Positions 56,341 to 64,000 of a stretch of DNA of 64,000 bases are shown here, in pieces; positions within the stretch are counted from its first letter, which is position 1, and the number at the start of each line of letters is the position of its first letter. The stretch spans positions 62,001-126,000 of the forward strand of contig NZ_FNHX01000004.1 in NCBI RefSeq assembly GCF_900103405.1. Reading direction: 5' to 3'. The notes under the pieces were generated by a model that saw only the letters and a program-made list of their open reading frames with translations, had not been told where the DNA came from and made no database searches. The position numbers and the translations under genes were made by a program. The DNA comes from Polaromonas sp. JS666. GTDB lineage: Bacteria > Pseudomonadota > Gammaproteobacteria > Burkholderiales > Burkholderiaceae_C.

Positions 56341-56949
56341 TTATTGCAGGCCGCCGTAGTTGTCTTCGCGGATCACACGCGGGGTGATCTCGCGCGGCTC
56401 TATGGTGACCGGCTGGTAAATCACGCGCTTTTGTTCGGGGTCGTAACGCATCTCCACATGGCCCGAGGTCGGGAAGTCCTTGCGGAAAGGATGGCCGATG
56501 AAACCGTAGTCGGTCAGGATGCGGCGCAGGTCGTTGTGGCCTTCAAAGATGATGCCGTAGAGGTCAAAGGCCTCGCGCTCGAACCAGTTGGCCGAGTTCC
56601 AGATGCCGTTGAGCGAATCCACCACGGGGAAATCGTCGTCAGGACAAAACACCTTCAGGCGCACGCGCTGGTTGAGGCTGACCGACAGCAGGTGCGACAC
56701 CACGCAGTAGCGCGGGCCGTCGTGCTGGCCGTCCCGGTATTCGGAATAGTCAACACCGCACAGGTCGATCAGTTGCTCGAAGCGGCAGCCTGGCGCATCG
56801 CGCAGCTGGGTGGCGGCCGCCAGGTAGTCGGCGGCGGAGACTGTGAGGGTGATTTCACCGAGCGCGGTCTTCAGGCTTTTGACCTTGTCGCCGAGGACGG
56901 CGTGAATCGTTTCGGCGAGCTGCTCCATGGACACGGGGGAAGAGGACAT
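56341..56949 (-). CDS. nuoC: NADH-quinone oxidoreductase subunit C
   Basis: The 202-residue 30-kDa-type subunit contains the family motif [28 protein letters not shown] followed by [12 protein letters not shown]. It packs on NuoD in the peripheral arm and is separate from nuoD here, unlike the fused NuoCD of enterobacteria. It starts 3 bp after nuoB's stop. Confidence 0.96.
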   Translation of the reverse strand: MSSSPVSMEQLAETIHAVLGDKVKSLKTALGEITLTVSAADYLAAATQLRDAPGCRFEQLIDLCGVDYSEYRDGQHDGPRYCVVSHLLSVSLNQRVRLKVFCPDDDFPVVDSLNGIWNSANWFEREAFDLYGIIFEGHNDLRRILTDYGFIGHPFRKDFPTSGHVEMRYDPEQKRVIYQPVTIEPREITPRVIREDNYGGLQ

Positions 56950-56952
56950 GCT

Positions 56953-57432
56953 TTATGCCCTCGCAATCGTGTTGGTGCGGCGGATCTTCTGCTGCAGCTG
57001 GATGATGCCGTACATCAGCGCCTCGGCCGTGGGCGGGCAGCCCGGCACGTAAACGTCAACCGGCACGATGCGGTCGCAGCCGCGAACCACGGAATAGCTG
57101 TAGTGGTAGTAGCCGCCGCCGTTGGCGCACGAGCCCATGGACAGCACCCAGCGCGGCTCAGACATCTGGTCGTAGACCTTGCGCAGGGCCGGACCCATCT
57201 TGTTGCACAGCGTGCCGGCCACGATCATCAGGTCGGACTGGCGCGGGCTGGGGCGGAACAACATGCCGAAGCGGTCCAGGTCGTAGCGCGCCGCGCCGGC
57301 ATGCATCATTTCGACGGCGCAGCAGGCCAGGCCGAACGTCATGGGCCAAAGCGAACCCGTCTTGGCCCAGTTCACCACCGAGTCATAGCTCGTGGTCATG
57401 AAGCCTTCGTTGAAAACACCTTCAAGTGACAT
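56953..57432 (-). CDS. nuoB: NADH-quinone oxidoreductase subunit B
   Basis: The 159-residue subunit holds cluster N2, the electron donor to quinone. Cysteines lie in [25 protein letters not shown] and [11 protein letters not shown]. The N-terminus is short. It is 61 bp after nuoA's stop. Confidence 0.97.
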   Translation of the reverse strand: MSLEGVFNEGFMTTSYDSVVNWAKTGSLWPMTFGLACCAVEMMHAGAARYDLDRFGMLFRPSPRQSDLMIVAGTLCNKMGPALRKVYDQMSEPRWVLSMGSCANGGGYYHYSYSVVRGCDRIVPVDVYVPGCPPTAEALMYGIIQLQQKIRRTNTIARA

Positions 57433-57493
57433 ACCCGTACCTTTGTGGCGAGATTCGCCCTAGCCCTAGAGAACCCTCGGGATTTTTAGCTTC

Positions 57494-57853
57494 TTATTCC
57501 CAGTCCAGCGCACCTTTTTTCCACTCGTAGACGAAGCCCACGACCAGAATGCCCAGGAAGATCATGACCGACCAGAAACCGACGGGGCCGATTTCCTTGA
57601 GCGCCACGGCCCAGGGAAAGAGGAAGGCGATTTCGAGGTCAAACAGAATGAAGAGGATGGCGACCAGGTAGTAGCGCACATCAAATTTCATGCGGGCATC
57701 TTCGAAAGCCTCGAAGCCGCATTCGTAAGGAGAATTTTTTTCGCTGTCGGGGCGCACGGGGCCCAACAAACGCCCCAGGACCTGGGGCACCACGCCGACA
57801 CCCACACCAACCAGAATGAACAGGAGAACAGGGAGGTATTGATCGAGGTTCAT
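57494..57853 (-). CDS. nuoA: NADH-quinone oxidoreductase subunit A
   Basis: The 119-residue subunit has three transmembrane helices and the family segment [33 protein letters not shown]. It is the first nuo gene and lies 99 bp after a tRNA-Leu gene on the same strand. The complex I operon promoter may lie in or upstream of the tpiA-secG-tRNA segment. Confidence 0.96.
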   Translation of the reverse strand: MNLDQYLPVLLFILVGVGVGVVPQVLGRLLGPVRPDSEKNSPYECGFEAFEDARMKFDVRYYLVAILFILFDLEIAFLFPWAVALKEIGPVGFWSVMIFLGILVVGFVYEWKKGALDWE

Positions 57854-57952
57854 CGTGGATTCAACTTCTGAAAAGCCACCTGTGCGGTTTGTTTCAGCTT
57901 GCCGTTTGAGCCGACAGCACCGCCGGAGCGCTGCTGCCGATGCTTGTCAATC

Positions 57953-58037
57953 TGGTGCGGACGGCGAGACTCGAACTCGCACACCTTTCGGCACTACCCC
58001 CTCAAGATAGCGTGTCTACCAATTTCACCACGTCCGC
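57953..58037 (-). tRNA. tRNA-Leu (GAG anticodon)
   Basis: On the minus strand, 5'-GCGGACG pairs with CGTCCGC, followed by A and an encoded CCA. The anticodon arm CTATC-TTGAGGG-GGTAG gives anticodon GAG (reads CUC/CUU). The long variable arm and the T-arm GTTCGAGTC confirm a class II Leu tRNA. It lies between secG and nuoA, an arrangement common in Burkholderiales. Confidence 0.96.
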
Positions 58038-58117
58038 GGTATTTAACTGACTGGATGGCATGAGGAAACCTTGCGGTTTTGGGCTTTCCAGACAGTCTCA
58101 GAGTTTACCCTGAAATA

Positions 58118-58140
58118 CCGCCTCTCCCGACGAGAGGCGG
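58118..58140 (-). terminator. Hairpin between secG and the tRNA
   Basis: CCGCCTCTC and GAGAGGCGG form a perfect 9-bp stem around CCGAC, 14 bp past the secG stop. On the minus strand it is followed by TATTTCAGGG, a poor T run. It may be a weak terminator or a 3' stabilising and processing structure ahead of the tRNA. Confidence 0.5.
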
Positions 58141-58153
58141 CAGCAAAATCACG

Positions 58154-58573
58154 TTATTTCGTCGGGATTTGCGCGGCGCCCGATGCGGCGGGCGCAGGCG
58201 GCGCGGGAACCGCGGCGCTGCCGCTCGCGGGTGCCGTGGTCGCGGGGATTTGGGCCGCGCCGGAAGCCGCGCCGGCAGGGGCCGGTGCCGTCACGGCAGC
58301 GCCTTCGAGAACGCTGGAGCCGCTGCGCGGCAACGAGCTGCCGCCGAAGTAAGCAAGCAGCAAGGTGCAGGCAAAAAACAGCGCGGCGAGAACACCGGTG
58401 GTGCGCGACAGGAAGTTGGCGCTGCCGCTGGCACCGAACAGGCTGCCCGAGCCGCCGCTGCCGAACGCCGCGCCCATGTCGGCGCCCTTGCCGTGCTGCA
58501 CCAGGATCAGGCCAATCATGCCGAGCGCCGAGAGCATTTGCACAGCGAGGACAATGGTCAATACAACGTTCAT
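58154..58573 (-). CDS. secG: Protein translocase subunit SecG
   Basis: The 139-residue protein has the SecG N-terminus (a hydrophobic helix, then VQHGKGADMGAAFGSG and SLFGASGSANFLSRTT) and a second helix (VLAALFFACTLLLAYFGG). The Pro/Ala-rich C-terminal tail of 50-60 residues is longer than in E. coli SecG. It assists SecYE in protein export. It follows tpiA by 33 bp on the same strand. Confidence 0.93.
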   Translation of the reverse strand: MNVVLTIVLAVQMLSALGMIGLILVQHGKGADMGAAFGSGGSGSLFGASGSANFLSRTTGVLAALFFACTLLLAYFGGSSLPRSGSSVLEGAAVTAPAPAGAASGAAQIPATTAPASGSAAVPAPPAPAASGAAQIPTK

Positions 58574-58606
58574 ATCTACTCCTAAATTAATAGCGTTCTG
58601 CGCTCG

Positions 58607-59365
58607 TTATTTGCGGGCTGCAGCAATAATGGTCAAAAAATCGGGGGCTTTGAGCGAGGCGCCGCCAATCAGGCCGCCGTCGATGTCGGGCTGGGCCAGC
58701 AGCGCTGCCGCGTTGGCGGCGTTCATGCTGCCGCCATACAGGATTTTCACACGCGCGAACTGGTCCGTGGCGGCCTTCAGCTGGGCGCGCAGCACCGCGT
58801 GCACGGCCTGGGCTTCTTCGGGCGACGCCGTCTTGCCGGTGCCTATGGCCCACACGGGTTCATAGGCCACGACGATTTCGCTGATGCAGTGGCCGTTGGT
58901 GTGGATCACCGCGGCCAGCTGGCGCTTGACGACCTCTTCGGTGTGGCCGGCTTCGCGCTCGGCCAGCGTCTCGCCCACGCAGACGATGGGCGTGATGCCC
59001 GATGCCAGCGCGGCTTTGGCCTTGTCGGCCACCAGCGCATCGCTTTCACCGTGGTACTGGCGGCGCTCCGAATGGCCGACGATGGCAAAACGGCAACCGA
59101 AATCCTTGAGCATGGCGGCGCTCACCTCGCCTGTGTACGCACCCGAGGCCTGCGCCGAGACATCCTGCGCGCCGAGTTCGATCGCCGCGAGGCCGGCTTG
59201 CGTGGAACGCATGGCCTGCACCTGCCCCAGGTAGGGCGCGGGAACACAAACGGCGACCTCGCAGGCCGGCGCGCGGCCCAGGCCCTGCGCCAGCGCGTCG
59301 AGCAAGGCTGCATTGGCCGCCAGGCTGCCGTTCATCTTCCAGTTTCCTGCAATGAGTTTTTTCAT
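58607..59365 (-). CDS. tpiA: Triosephosphate isomerase
   Basis: The 252-residue barrel interconverts dihydroxyacetone phosphate and glyceraldehyde 3-phosphate. Catalytic pieces are AGNWKMNGS (Lys13), [13 protein letters not shown] (His) and [17 protein letters not shown] (Glu and loop 6). The gene is 7 bp after the quinone oxidoreductase stop on the same strand. Confidence 0.97.
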   Translation of the reverse strand: MKKLIAGNWKMNGSLAANAALLDALAQGLGRAPACEVAVCVPAPYLGQVQAMRSTQAGLAAIELGAQDVSAQASGAYTGEVSAAMLKDFGCRFAIVGHSERRQYHGESDALVADKAKAALASGITPIVCVGETLAEREAGHTEEVVKRQLAAVIHTNGHCISEIVVAYEPVWAIGTGKTASPEEAQAVHAVLRAQLKAATDQFARVKILYGGSMNAANAAALLAQPDIDGGLIGGASLKAPDFLTIIAAARK

Positions 59366-59372
59366 CTTTGGC

Positions 59373-60359
59373 TTACCAGGTCAAAACAATTTTGCCGATA
59401 TGCGAATTCGACTCCATCAGCGCATGGGCCTTGGCCGCGTCGGCCGCGGCAAAGGTGCTGTGGATCACCGGCTTGACGGCGCCGCGGGCCATCAGCGGCC
59501 AGACTTTTTCTTTCAGCGCTTTCGCGATCGCCGCCTTGAATTCGACGGAACGCGGGCGCAAGGTCGAACCGGTGATGGTCAGGCGCTTGCGCAGCACCAG
59601 GCCGGCGTTGACCTCGGCCTTGATGCCGCCCTGCACCGCGATGATGGCGAGGCGGCCGTCCTCGGCCAGGCATTCGACTTCACGCGCGACATAACTGCCG
59701 GCCACCATGTCCAGGATGACGTTGACGCCCTGCCCGTTCGTGAGCCGCTTCACCTCTTCGGCGAAGTCGCTGCTCTTGTAGTTGATGGCGTGGTCCGCCC
59801 CCAGGGCGACGCAGGCCGCGCACTTGTCGTCGCTGCCGGCAGTGACCAGCACTGTGGCGCCCAGGGCCTTGGCGATCTGGATGGCTGTCACGCCTATGCC
59901 ACTGGAGCCGCCCTGGACCAGCAGGGTTTCACCGGGCTGCAGGCCCGCGCGCTCGAACACATTGCTCCAGACCGTGAAGAAGGTCTCGGGCAACGAAGCC
60001 GCTTCGATGTCGCTGAGGCCCTCGGGCACCGGCAGGCATTGCCCGACGGGCGCGACGCACAGCTCGGCATAACCGCCACCGGCGACCAGCGCGCAGACGC
60101 GGTCGCCGGGCTTCAGGCCGGCCGCGGCCATGGCCTTGGCGTCACCGGAGACGATCACGCCGGCCACTTCCAGGCCCGGGATATCGGATGCGCCCGGCGG
60201 CACCGGGTAGTGGCCCATGCGCTGCAGCACGTCAGGGCGGTTCACACCGCTGGCACTCACGCGGATCACCACCTCGCCCGGGCCGTCGACGGGTGCCGGG
60301 CGCGCGCCCAGACGCAACACCTCGGGCCCGCCGTAGGAGGTAATTTCAACAGCTTTCAT
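59373..60359 (-). CDS. NAD(P)H quinone oxidoreductase, PIG3-like
   Basis: The 328-residue medium-chain reductase lacks the zinc-binding Cys/His set of alcohol dehydrogenases. It has the quinone oxidoreductase pattern: [33 protein letters not shown], and the nucleotide fold [20 protein letters not shown]. It should reduce quinones with NADPH. It is the most upstream gene of the tpiA-secG-tRNA-nuo run, 76 bp from the pnp gene. Confidence 0.9.
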   Translation of the reverse strand: MKAVEITSYGGPEVLRLGARPAPVDGPGEVVIRVSASGVNRPDVLQRMGHYPVPPGASDIPGLEVAGVIVSGDAKAMAAAGLKPGDRVCALVAGGGYAELCVAPVGQCLPVPEGLSDIEAASLPETFFTVWSNVFERAGLQPGETLLVQGGSSGIGVTAIQIAKALGATVLVTAGSDDKCAACVALGADHAINYKSSDFAEEVKRLTNGQGVNVILDMVAGSYVAREVECLAEDGRLAIIAVQGGIKAEVNAGLVLRKRLTITGSTLRPRSVEFKAAIAKALKEKVWPLMARGAVKPVIHSTFAAADAAKAHALMESNSHIGKIVLTW

Positions 60360-60435
60360 GGGGTATGCAATTCATTTGCACCGCCGGCGCCCGGCATCCG
60401 GGCGCAAGCGGCGCAACATCCATGGCCGGTGCGGA

Positions 60436-62553
60436 TCAGCCCCGGTCCTGGTCCTGGGCCGGGCGGTCCAGCAAGGCCTTCATCGACAGCTTGACGCGGC
60501 CTTTTTCGTCGGTCTCAAGAACCTTGACCTTGACGATCTGGCCTTCGCTCAGGTAGTCGGTGACCTTCTCGACGCGCTCGTGGGCGATCTGGCTGATGTG
60601 CAGCAGGCCGTCCTTGCCGGGCAGCAGGTTGATCAGCGCGCCGAAGTCCAGGATCTTGGTGACCGGGCCTTCGTAGACCTTGCCGATTTCGACTTCAGCG
60701 GTGATCTCGGCGATGCGGCGCTTGGCTTCGTCGGCCTTGGCGCTGTCATTCGAGGCGATGGTGATGGTGCCGTCTTCCTCGATGTTGATCTGCGTGCCGG
60801 TTTCTTCGGTCAGCGCGCGGATGACGGCGCCGCCCTTGCCGATCACGTCGCGGATCTTCTCGGGGTTGATCTTCATGACGTAGAGGCGGGGTGCGAAGTC
60901 GGAGACTTCGGCCTTGGCCTCGCCCATGGCTTCCTGCATCTTGCCCAGGATGTGCATGCGGGCTTCCTTGGCCTGGGCCAGCGCGACCTGCATAATTTCC
61001 TTGGTGATGCCCTGGATCTTGATGTCCATCTGCAGCGCGGTGATACCGAAGGTGGTGCCCGCGACCTTGAAGTCCATATCGCCCAGGTGATCTTCGTCGC
61101 CCAGGATGTCGGTCAGCACGGCAAAGCGGTTGTCTTCCTTGATCAGGCCCATGGCGATGCCGGCCACGTGGGCCTTCATCGGCACGCCGGCGTCCATCAG
61201 CGAGAGGCAGCCGCCGCAGACCGAAGCCATCGACGAGGAGCCGTTCGACTCGGTGATCTCGGACACCACGCGCATGGTGTAGGGGAACTCTTCCTTGGTG
61301 GGCAGCACCGCGACCAGCGCGCGCTTGGCCAGGCGGCCGTGGCCGATTTCACGGCGTTTCGGGCTCCCGACACGACCGGTTTCGCCGGTGGCGAACGGAG
61401 GCATGTTGTAGTGCAGCATGAAGCGGTCTTCGTAGTCGCCGGACAGCGCGTCGATGCGCTGCGCGTCGCGCTCGGTGCCCAGCGTGGTCACGACCAGGGC
61501 CTGGGTTTCGCCGCGCGTGAACAGGGCCGAGCCGTGGGTGCGTGGCAGCACGCTGTTGCGGATTTCAATGGCGCGCACGGTGCGGGTGTCGCGGCCGTCG
61601 ATGCGGGGTTCGCCTGCCAGGATCTGGCTGCGCACGATCTTGGCTTCGATGTCGAACAGCATGCCTTCCACGGCGACGCTGTCGAATTCCACGCCGTCGG
61701 CCTTCAGGGCGGCCATCACGTCCGAGGTCACCACGCGGCAGGCTTGCGTACGCGCCTGCTTGGCGCGGATCTGGTAGGCGGCCTGCAGCTTGGCGCCGGC
61801 GAGTTCATTGACCTTGGCGATCAGCGGCTCGTTCTTGGCGGGGGCTTGCCAGTCCCAGACTGGCTTGCCGGCATCGCGCACGAGTTCGTGGATCGCGTTG
61901 ATCGCGATATTGCCCTGCTCATGGCCGAACACCACGGCGCCCAGCATGATTTCTTCGGACAGCTGCTGGGCTTCGGACTCGACCATCAGCACGGCGGCTT
62001 CGGTGCCGGCCACGACGAGGTCCATCTTCGAATCCTTGAGCTGGGTCTTGCCGGGGTTCAGCACGTACTGGCCGTCGATGTAGGCCACGCGCGCGGCGCC
62101 GATGGGGCCGTTGAAGGGAATGCCGGAAATCGACAGGGCGGCGCTAGAAGCGATCAGCGCGGGGATGTCGCCTTCGACTTCAGGGTTCAGCGACAGCACG
62201 TGGATCACGACCTGCACTTCGTTGAAGAAGCCTTCGGGGAACAGCGGACGGATGGGGCGGTCGATCAGGCGGGAAGTCAGCGTTTCGAATTCGCTGGGGC
62301 GGCCTTCGCGCTTGAAGAAGCTGCCGGGGATGCGGCCGGCGGCATAGGTTTTTTCGAGGTAGTCGACGGTCAGGGGAAAGAAATCCTGGCCGGGCTTGGC
62401 ATCGGACTTGGCGACCACGGTGGCCAGCACCACGGTGCCGTCCATGTCTACGACGACGGCGCCGCTGGACTGCCGGGCGATTTCGCCGGTTTCCATCGTG
62501 ACCTTGTGCTGGCCCCATTGGAAGGACTTGGTGACTTTGTTGAAAATGCTCAT
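60436..62553 (-). CDS. pnp: Polyribonucleotide nucleotidyltransferase PNPase
   Basis: PNPase degrades RNA 3' to 5' by phosphorolysis. The 705-residue protein has two RNase PH domains ([17 protein letters not shown], then [15 protein letters not shown]..; second with [16 protein letters not shown]), then a KH domain near 550-610 ([15 protein letters not shown]) and an S1 domain near 620-690. The ATG at 62553 is taken over an upstream in-frame frame. A long hairpin about 76 bp upstream (62629-62684) is in the leader. Confidence 0.97.
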   Translation of the reverse strand: MSIFNKVTKSFQWGQHKVTMETGEIARQSSGAVVVDMDGTVVLATVVAKSDAKPGQDFFPLTVDYLEKTYAAGRIPGSFFKREGRPSEFETLTSRLIDRPIRPLFPEGFFNEVQVVIHVLSLNPEVEGDIPALIASSAALSISGIPFNGPIGAARVAYIDGQYVLNPGKTQLKDSKMDLVVAGTEAAVLMVESEAQQLSEEIMLGAVVFGHEQGNIAINAIHELVRDAGKPVWDWQAPAKNEPLIAKVNELAGAKLQAAYQIRAKQARTQACRVVTSDVMAALKADGVEFDSVAVEGMLFDIEAKIVRSQILAGEPRIDGRDTRTVRAIEIRNSVLPRTHGSALFTRGETQALVVTTLGTERDAQRIDALSGDYEDRFMLHYNMPPFATGETGRVGSPKRREIGHGRLAKRALVAVLPTKEEFPYTMRVVSEITESNGSSSMASVCGGCLSLMDAGVPMKAHVAGIAMGLIKEDNRFAVLTDILGDEDHLGDMDFKVAGTTFGITALQMDIKIQGITKEIMQVALAQAKEARMHILGKMQEAMGEAKAEVSDFAPRLYVMKINPEKIRDVIGKGGAVIRALTEETGTQINIEEDGTITIASNDSAKADEAKRRIAEITAEVEIGKVYEGPVTKILDFGALINLLPGKDGLLHISQIAHERVEKVTDYLSEGQIVKVKVLETDEKGRVKLSMKALLDRPAQDQDRG

Positions 62554-62628
62554 GTTCTTATCTCCACTAAATTCACACGCTTGAGGCAGCGCGGGAGGCC
62601 CGGAGCGGCGGCTGGCTGAACACGATGC

Positions 62629-62684
62629 CATTCCACAAAATGCCTGGGCTCAGCGGGCTTGCCCAGGGCTTTTTTTGTGGAATG
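62629..62684. promoter_or_regulatory. Long inverted repeat in the rpsO-pnp leader
   Basis: CATTCCACAAAA-TGCCTGGGC (62629-62649) pairs with GCCCAGGGCT-TTTTTTGTGGAATG (62661-62684) around an 11-base loop, with small bulges. The pnp start is 76 bp downstream on the minus strand. In E. coli a comparable leader hairpin is cut by RNase III and lets PNPase repress itself. On the plus strand the inner stem plus T7 also resembles a terminator, but no plus-strand gene precedes it. Confidence 0.6.
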
Positions 62685-62721
62685 ACACAGCGCGTGCTCG
62701 TTTTGCCTTGCTCCGAAGTAA

Positions 62722-62757
62722 AAAGCGCCTGAGCTAGTGAACTAACTCAGGCGCTTT
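62722..62757 (-). terminator. Intrinsic terminator after rpsO
   Basis: AAAGCGCCTGAG (62722-62733) and CTCAGGCGCTTT (62746-62757) form a perfect 12-bp stem around CTAGTGAACTAA. On the minus strand it lies 17 bp past the rpsO stop and ends GGCGCTTTTTAC. It should partly uncouple rpsO from pnp. Confidence 0.85.
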
Positions 62758-62774
62758 CAAATTCTTGTTACCGA

Positions 62775-63041
62775 TTACTTGCGCAGGCCAAGCTTGGCGA
62801 TCAGCGCGGTGTAACGGTCTGCGTCTTTGGACTTCAGGTAGTCCAGCAGCTTGCGGCGGCGGCTCACCATGCGCAGCAGGCCGCGGCGGCCGTGGTGATC
62901 CTTGGCGTTGGCCTTGAAATGGGGGGTCAGTTCGTTGATGCGGCCGGTCAGCAGCGCCACTTGAACTTCAGGGCTGCCGGTGTCGCCGGCGGCACGTGCG
63001 TTGGCCTGGACGATTTCGGCCTTGACGGATTTTGCAATCAT
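62775..63041 (-). CDS. rpsO: Small ribosomal subunit protein uS15
   Basis: The 88-residue protein matches S15: [39 protein letters not shown], and [18 protein letters not shown]. It binds 16S rRNA helices 20-22 early in 30S assembly. The ATG at 63041 follows GGAAAGAGAAAAC. The rpsO-pnp order is conserved widely. Confidence 0.97.
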   Translation of the reverse strand: MIAKSVKAEIVQANARAAGDTGSPEVQVALLTGRINELTPHFKANAKDHHGRRGLLRMVSRRRKLLDYLKSKDADRYTALIAKLGLRK

Positions 63042-63133
63042 GTTTTCTCTTTCCTGCACCGAGGTGCGCTTGCGAGCGAAGCAGTGTTCCCGACATGGGA
63101 GATGAATAAACCGCTTTCGTCGTGTTCCGGCAT

Positions 63134-63155
63134 GAAAAAGGCCCCAAAAAGGCCT
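63134..63155 (-). terminator. Small terminator between the aminotransferase and rpsO
   Basis: On the minus strand AGGCC-TTTTTGG-GGCCT (63139-63155) is followed by TTTTCATG. It ends the aminotransferase transcript about 40 bp past its stop. If the rpsO promoter is at 63176, the same hairpin would also sit in the rpsO leader. Confidence 0.6.
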
Positions 63156-63175
63156 CAAACTGCGCAGAGCCTTGG

Positions 63176-63181
63176 ATTATA
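63176..63181 (-). promoter_or_regulatory. Candidate rpsO promoter -10 element
   Basis: On the minus strand the sequence GGCTATAATCC contains a perfect TATAAT. A partial -35 (TTGGAG, 63201-63206) lies 19 bp upstream, inside the end of the aminotransferase gene. It is the best sigma-70 match between the two genes. Confidence 0.45.
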
Positions 63182-63195
63182 GCCTGAGAAGCAGT

Positions 63196-64000
63196 TCAGG
63201 CTCCAAGCCAGCCTTTCAGCCGCTCCACCCCCTGTCCCAGCCTGGCCACGTCCTGGCTGGCGAAGCACCAGCGCAGCCAGCCCTGGGCCTCGGGCCCGGG
63301 ATTGACCATAAAGGCATTGCCCGGCGCCAGGCCCAGGCCAGCCTCCACGACCAGACGCTTGGCCGTTTCCAGCGAGTCGCCAAAACGCCCAGGGTTTGCG
63401 GGGTCTTGCAGCCGGAAAAAGGCGTACATGCCGCCTTTGGCCGGGGCCAGTTGCACGCCGGGCACGGCCTGCAGCAGCGGCACCAGGGTATCGCGGCAGG
63501 TTTTGAGGTGCGCCACCACCCGCGGCGTGATGTCGGCCGTGCGTTTTAGGGCCACCAGCCCGGCCCGCTGCACGAAAACGGGTGCGCAGGAGGTGTTGAA
63601 CTCCACCAGCTTGCCCATGTGCGGTGTCATCGTGGCCGGCATCACCAGCCAACCCAGGCGCCAGCCGGTCATCAAAAAGCTCTTGGAAAAGCTGTGGACC
63701 ACCACCAGCCGGTCCTCAGGCGCCGCGATGTCCAGGAAACTGGGCGCGCAGCCATTCGGGGTGGGCTCGTAATACAGCCGCTCATACACCTCGTCGGCCA
63801 GTATCCAGGTCCCGGTTTGACGGCAATGCGCCAGGATGGCCTCCTGCTCGGCGCGCGCCAGGGTCCAGCCCGTGGGATTGTTGGGTGCATTGACGATCAG
63901 CAGCTTGGTCTTGGGCGTGATGGCGGCCAGCAGTTCGGCCATATCCAGCCGCCATTCGCCCGCCACCGGCTTGAGGCTCACGCAGCGCACCCGCGCGCCC
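63196..64000 (-). CDS. PLP aminotransferase, class I/II (partial)
   Basis: About 268 C-terminal residues are present; the gene runs off the right edge. Fold-type I marks are NAPNNPTGWTL, ILADEVYERLYYEP, and the PLP lysine in HSFSKSFLMTGWRLGWL. The C-terminal arginine for the substrate carboxylate lies in the QGWLRWCFAS region. It resembles aspartate/aromatic aminotransferases of the AAT-like group; the substrate is not evident. The stop is at 63196-63198. Confidence 0.88.
   Translation of the reverse strand, partial: GARVRCVSLKPVAGEWRLDMAELLAAITPKTKLLIVNAPNNPTGWTLARAEQEAILAHCRQTGTWILADEVYERLYYEPTPNGCAPSFLDIAAPEDRLVVVHSFSKSFLMTGWRLGWLVMPATMTPHMGKLVEFNTSCAPVFVQRAGLVALKRTADITPRVVAHLKTCRDTLVPLLQAVPGVQLAPAKGGMYAFFRLQDPANPGRFGDSLETAKRLVVEAGLGLAPGNAFMVNPGPEAQGWLRWCFASQDVARLGQGVERLKGWLGA

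Noticed and set aside
55162..57429. Long plus-strand open frame of about 755 codons opposite nuoB, nuoC and nuoD
   Set aside because: Antisense shadow spanning three real genes whose iron-sulfur and family motifs are clear on the other strand.
60358..62619. Long plus-strand open frame of about 753 codons opposite pnp
   Set aside because: Antisense shadow of pnp; its His/Asp-rich product has no family pattern.
1..64000. CRISPR array, prophage, insertion sequence or rRNA operon
   Set aside because: No direct-repeat array, transposase, integrase, phage structural gene or rRNA was seen; the only phage-type gene is the Api92-like one.

Overview
The window is GC-rich DNA from a betaproteobacterium, most likely a Comamonadaceae member of the Polaromonas/Rhodoferax type. 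I infer this from the gene order tpiA-secG-tRNA-Leu-nuoA..N-DUF2818, the rpsO-pnp pair, a MutL with an endonuclease-type C-terminus, a NagG-like oxygenase, and a family-type intergenic inverted repeat at 17734-17930. No database search was possible, so the taxonomy is recollection and inference. There is no prophage, insertion sequence, CRISPR array or rRNA, and no stretch over 300 bp without a gene or RNA.

Layout. 1-4.7 kb: the tail of an upstream gene, a degenerate J-domain membrane protein, queG, divergent tsaE-amiC (4-bp overlap) and a glycine-zipper lipoprotein. 4.7-9.0 kb, minus strand: a two-gene NagG/NagH-like ring-hydroxylating oxygenase without electron-transfer genes, a PfkB sugar kinase, a DedA protein and a secreted unknown. 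9.1-17.7 kb, plus strand: mutL, a lipoprotein hydrolase, an Amt ammonium transporter, a Bcr/CflA-type MFS exporter overlapping miaA, and a channel-like membrane protein. 17.7-31.5 kb is mixed accessory content. Three parts of what looks like one export system (LolD-like ATPase 17958, double-FtsX permease 20591, AttH/CrtC lipocalin-like protein 28802) lie in order on the plus strand, separated by an AP2-like protein, a hydroxyaspartate/threonine dehydratase, two LysR regulators, DoxX, a GST, a DUF1127 protein and a cysteine-synthase-fold enzyme.

31.5-32.7 kb holds two minus-strand genes, one an Api92/DUF1281-like phage-type protein, in DNA that looks less GC-rich. 32.8-38.0 kb is an EmrAB/NodT-type tripartite efflux operon led by its MarR repressor, with a good inverted-repeat operator candidate at 38017-38039 facing a divergent MsbA-type ABC exporter. 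40.1-41.9 kb is gdhA overlapping a four-helix membrane protein.

41.9-60.4 kb is a long minus-strand housekeeping block: quinone oxidoreductase, tpiA, secG, tRNA-Leu(GAG), all 14 complex I subunits nuoA-N, then DUF2818, a NUDIX hydrolase and DUF1178, with several 4-bp start/stop overlaps. 60.4-63.2 kb is rpsO-pnp with a terminator and a long perfect-ended hairpin in the pnp leader. The window ends inside an aminotransferase gene.

I found no convincing wholly new system. The observations most worth a second look are the pnp leader hairpin, the dispersed ABC/AttH set, the complex I-linked DUF2818-NUDIX tail, the orphan oxygenase pair, the J-like protein without HPD, and the AP2-like and Api92-like genes.
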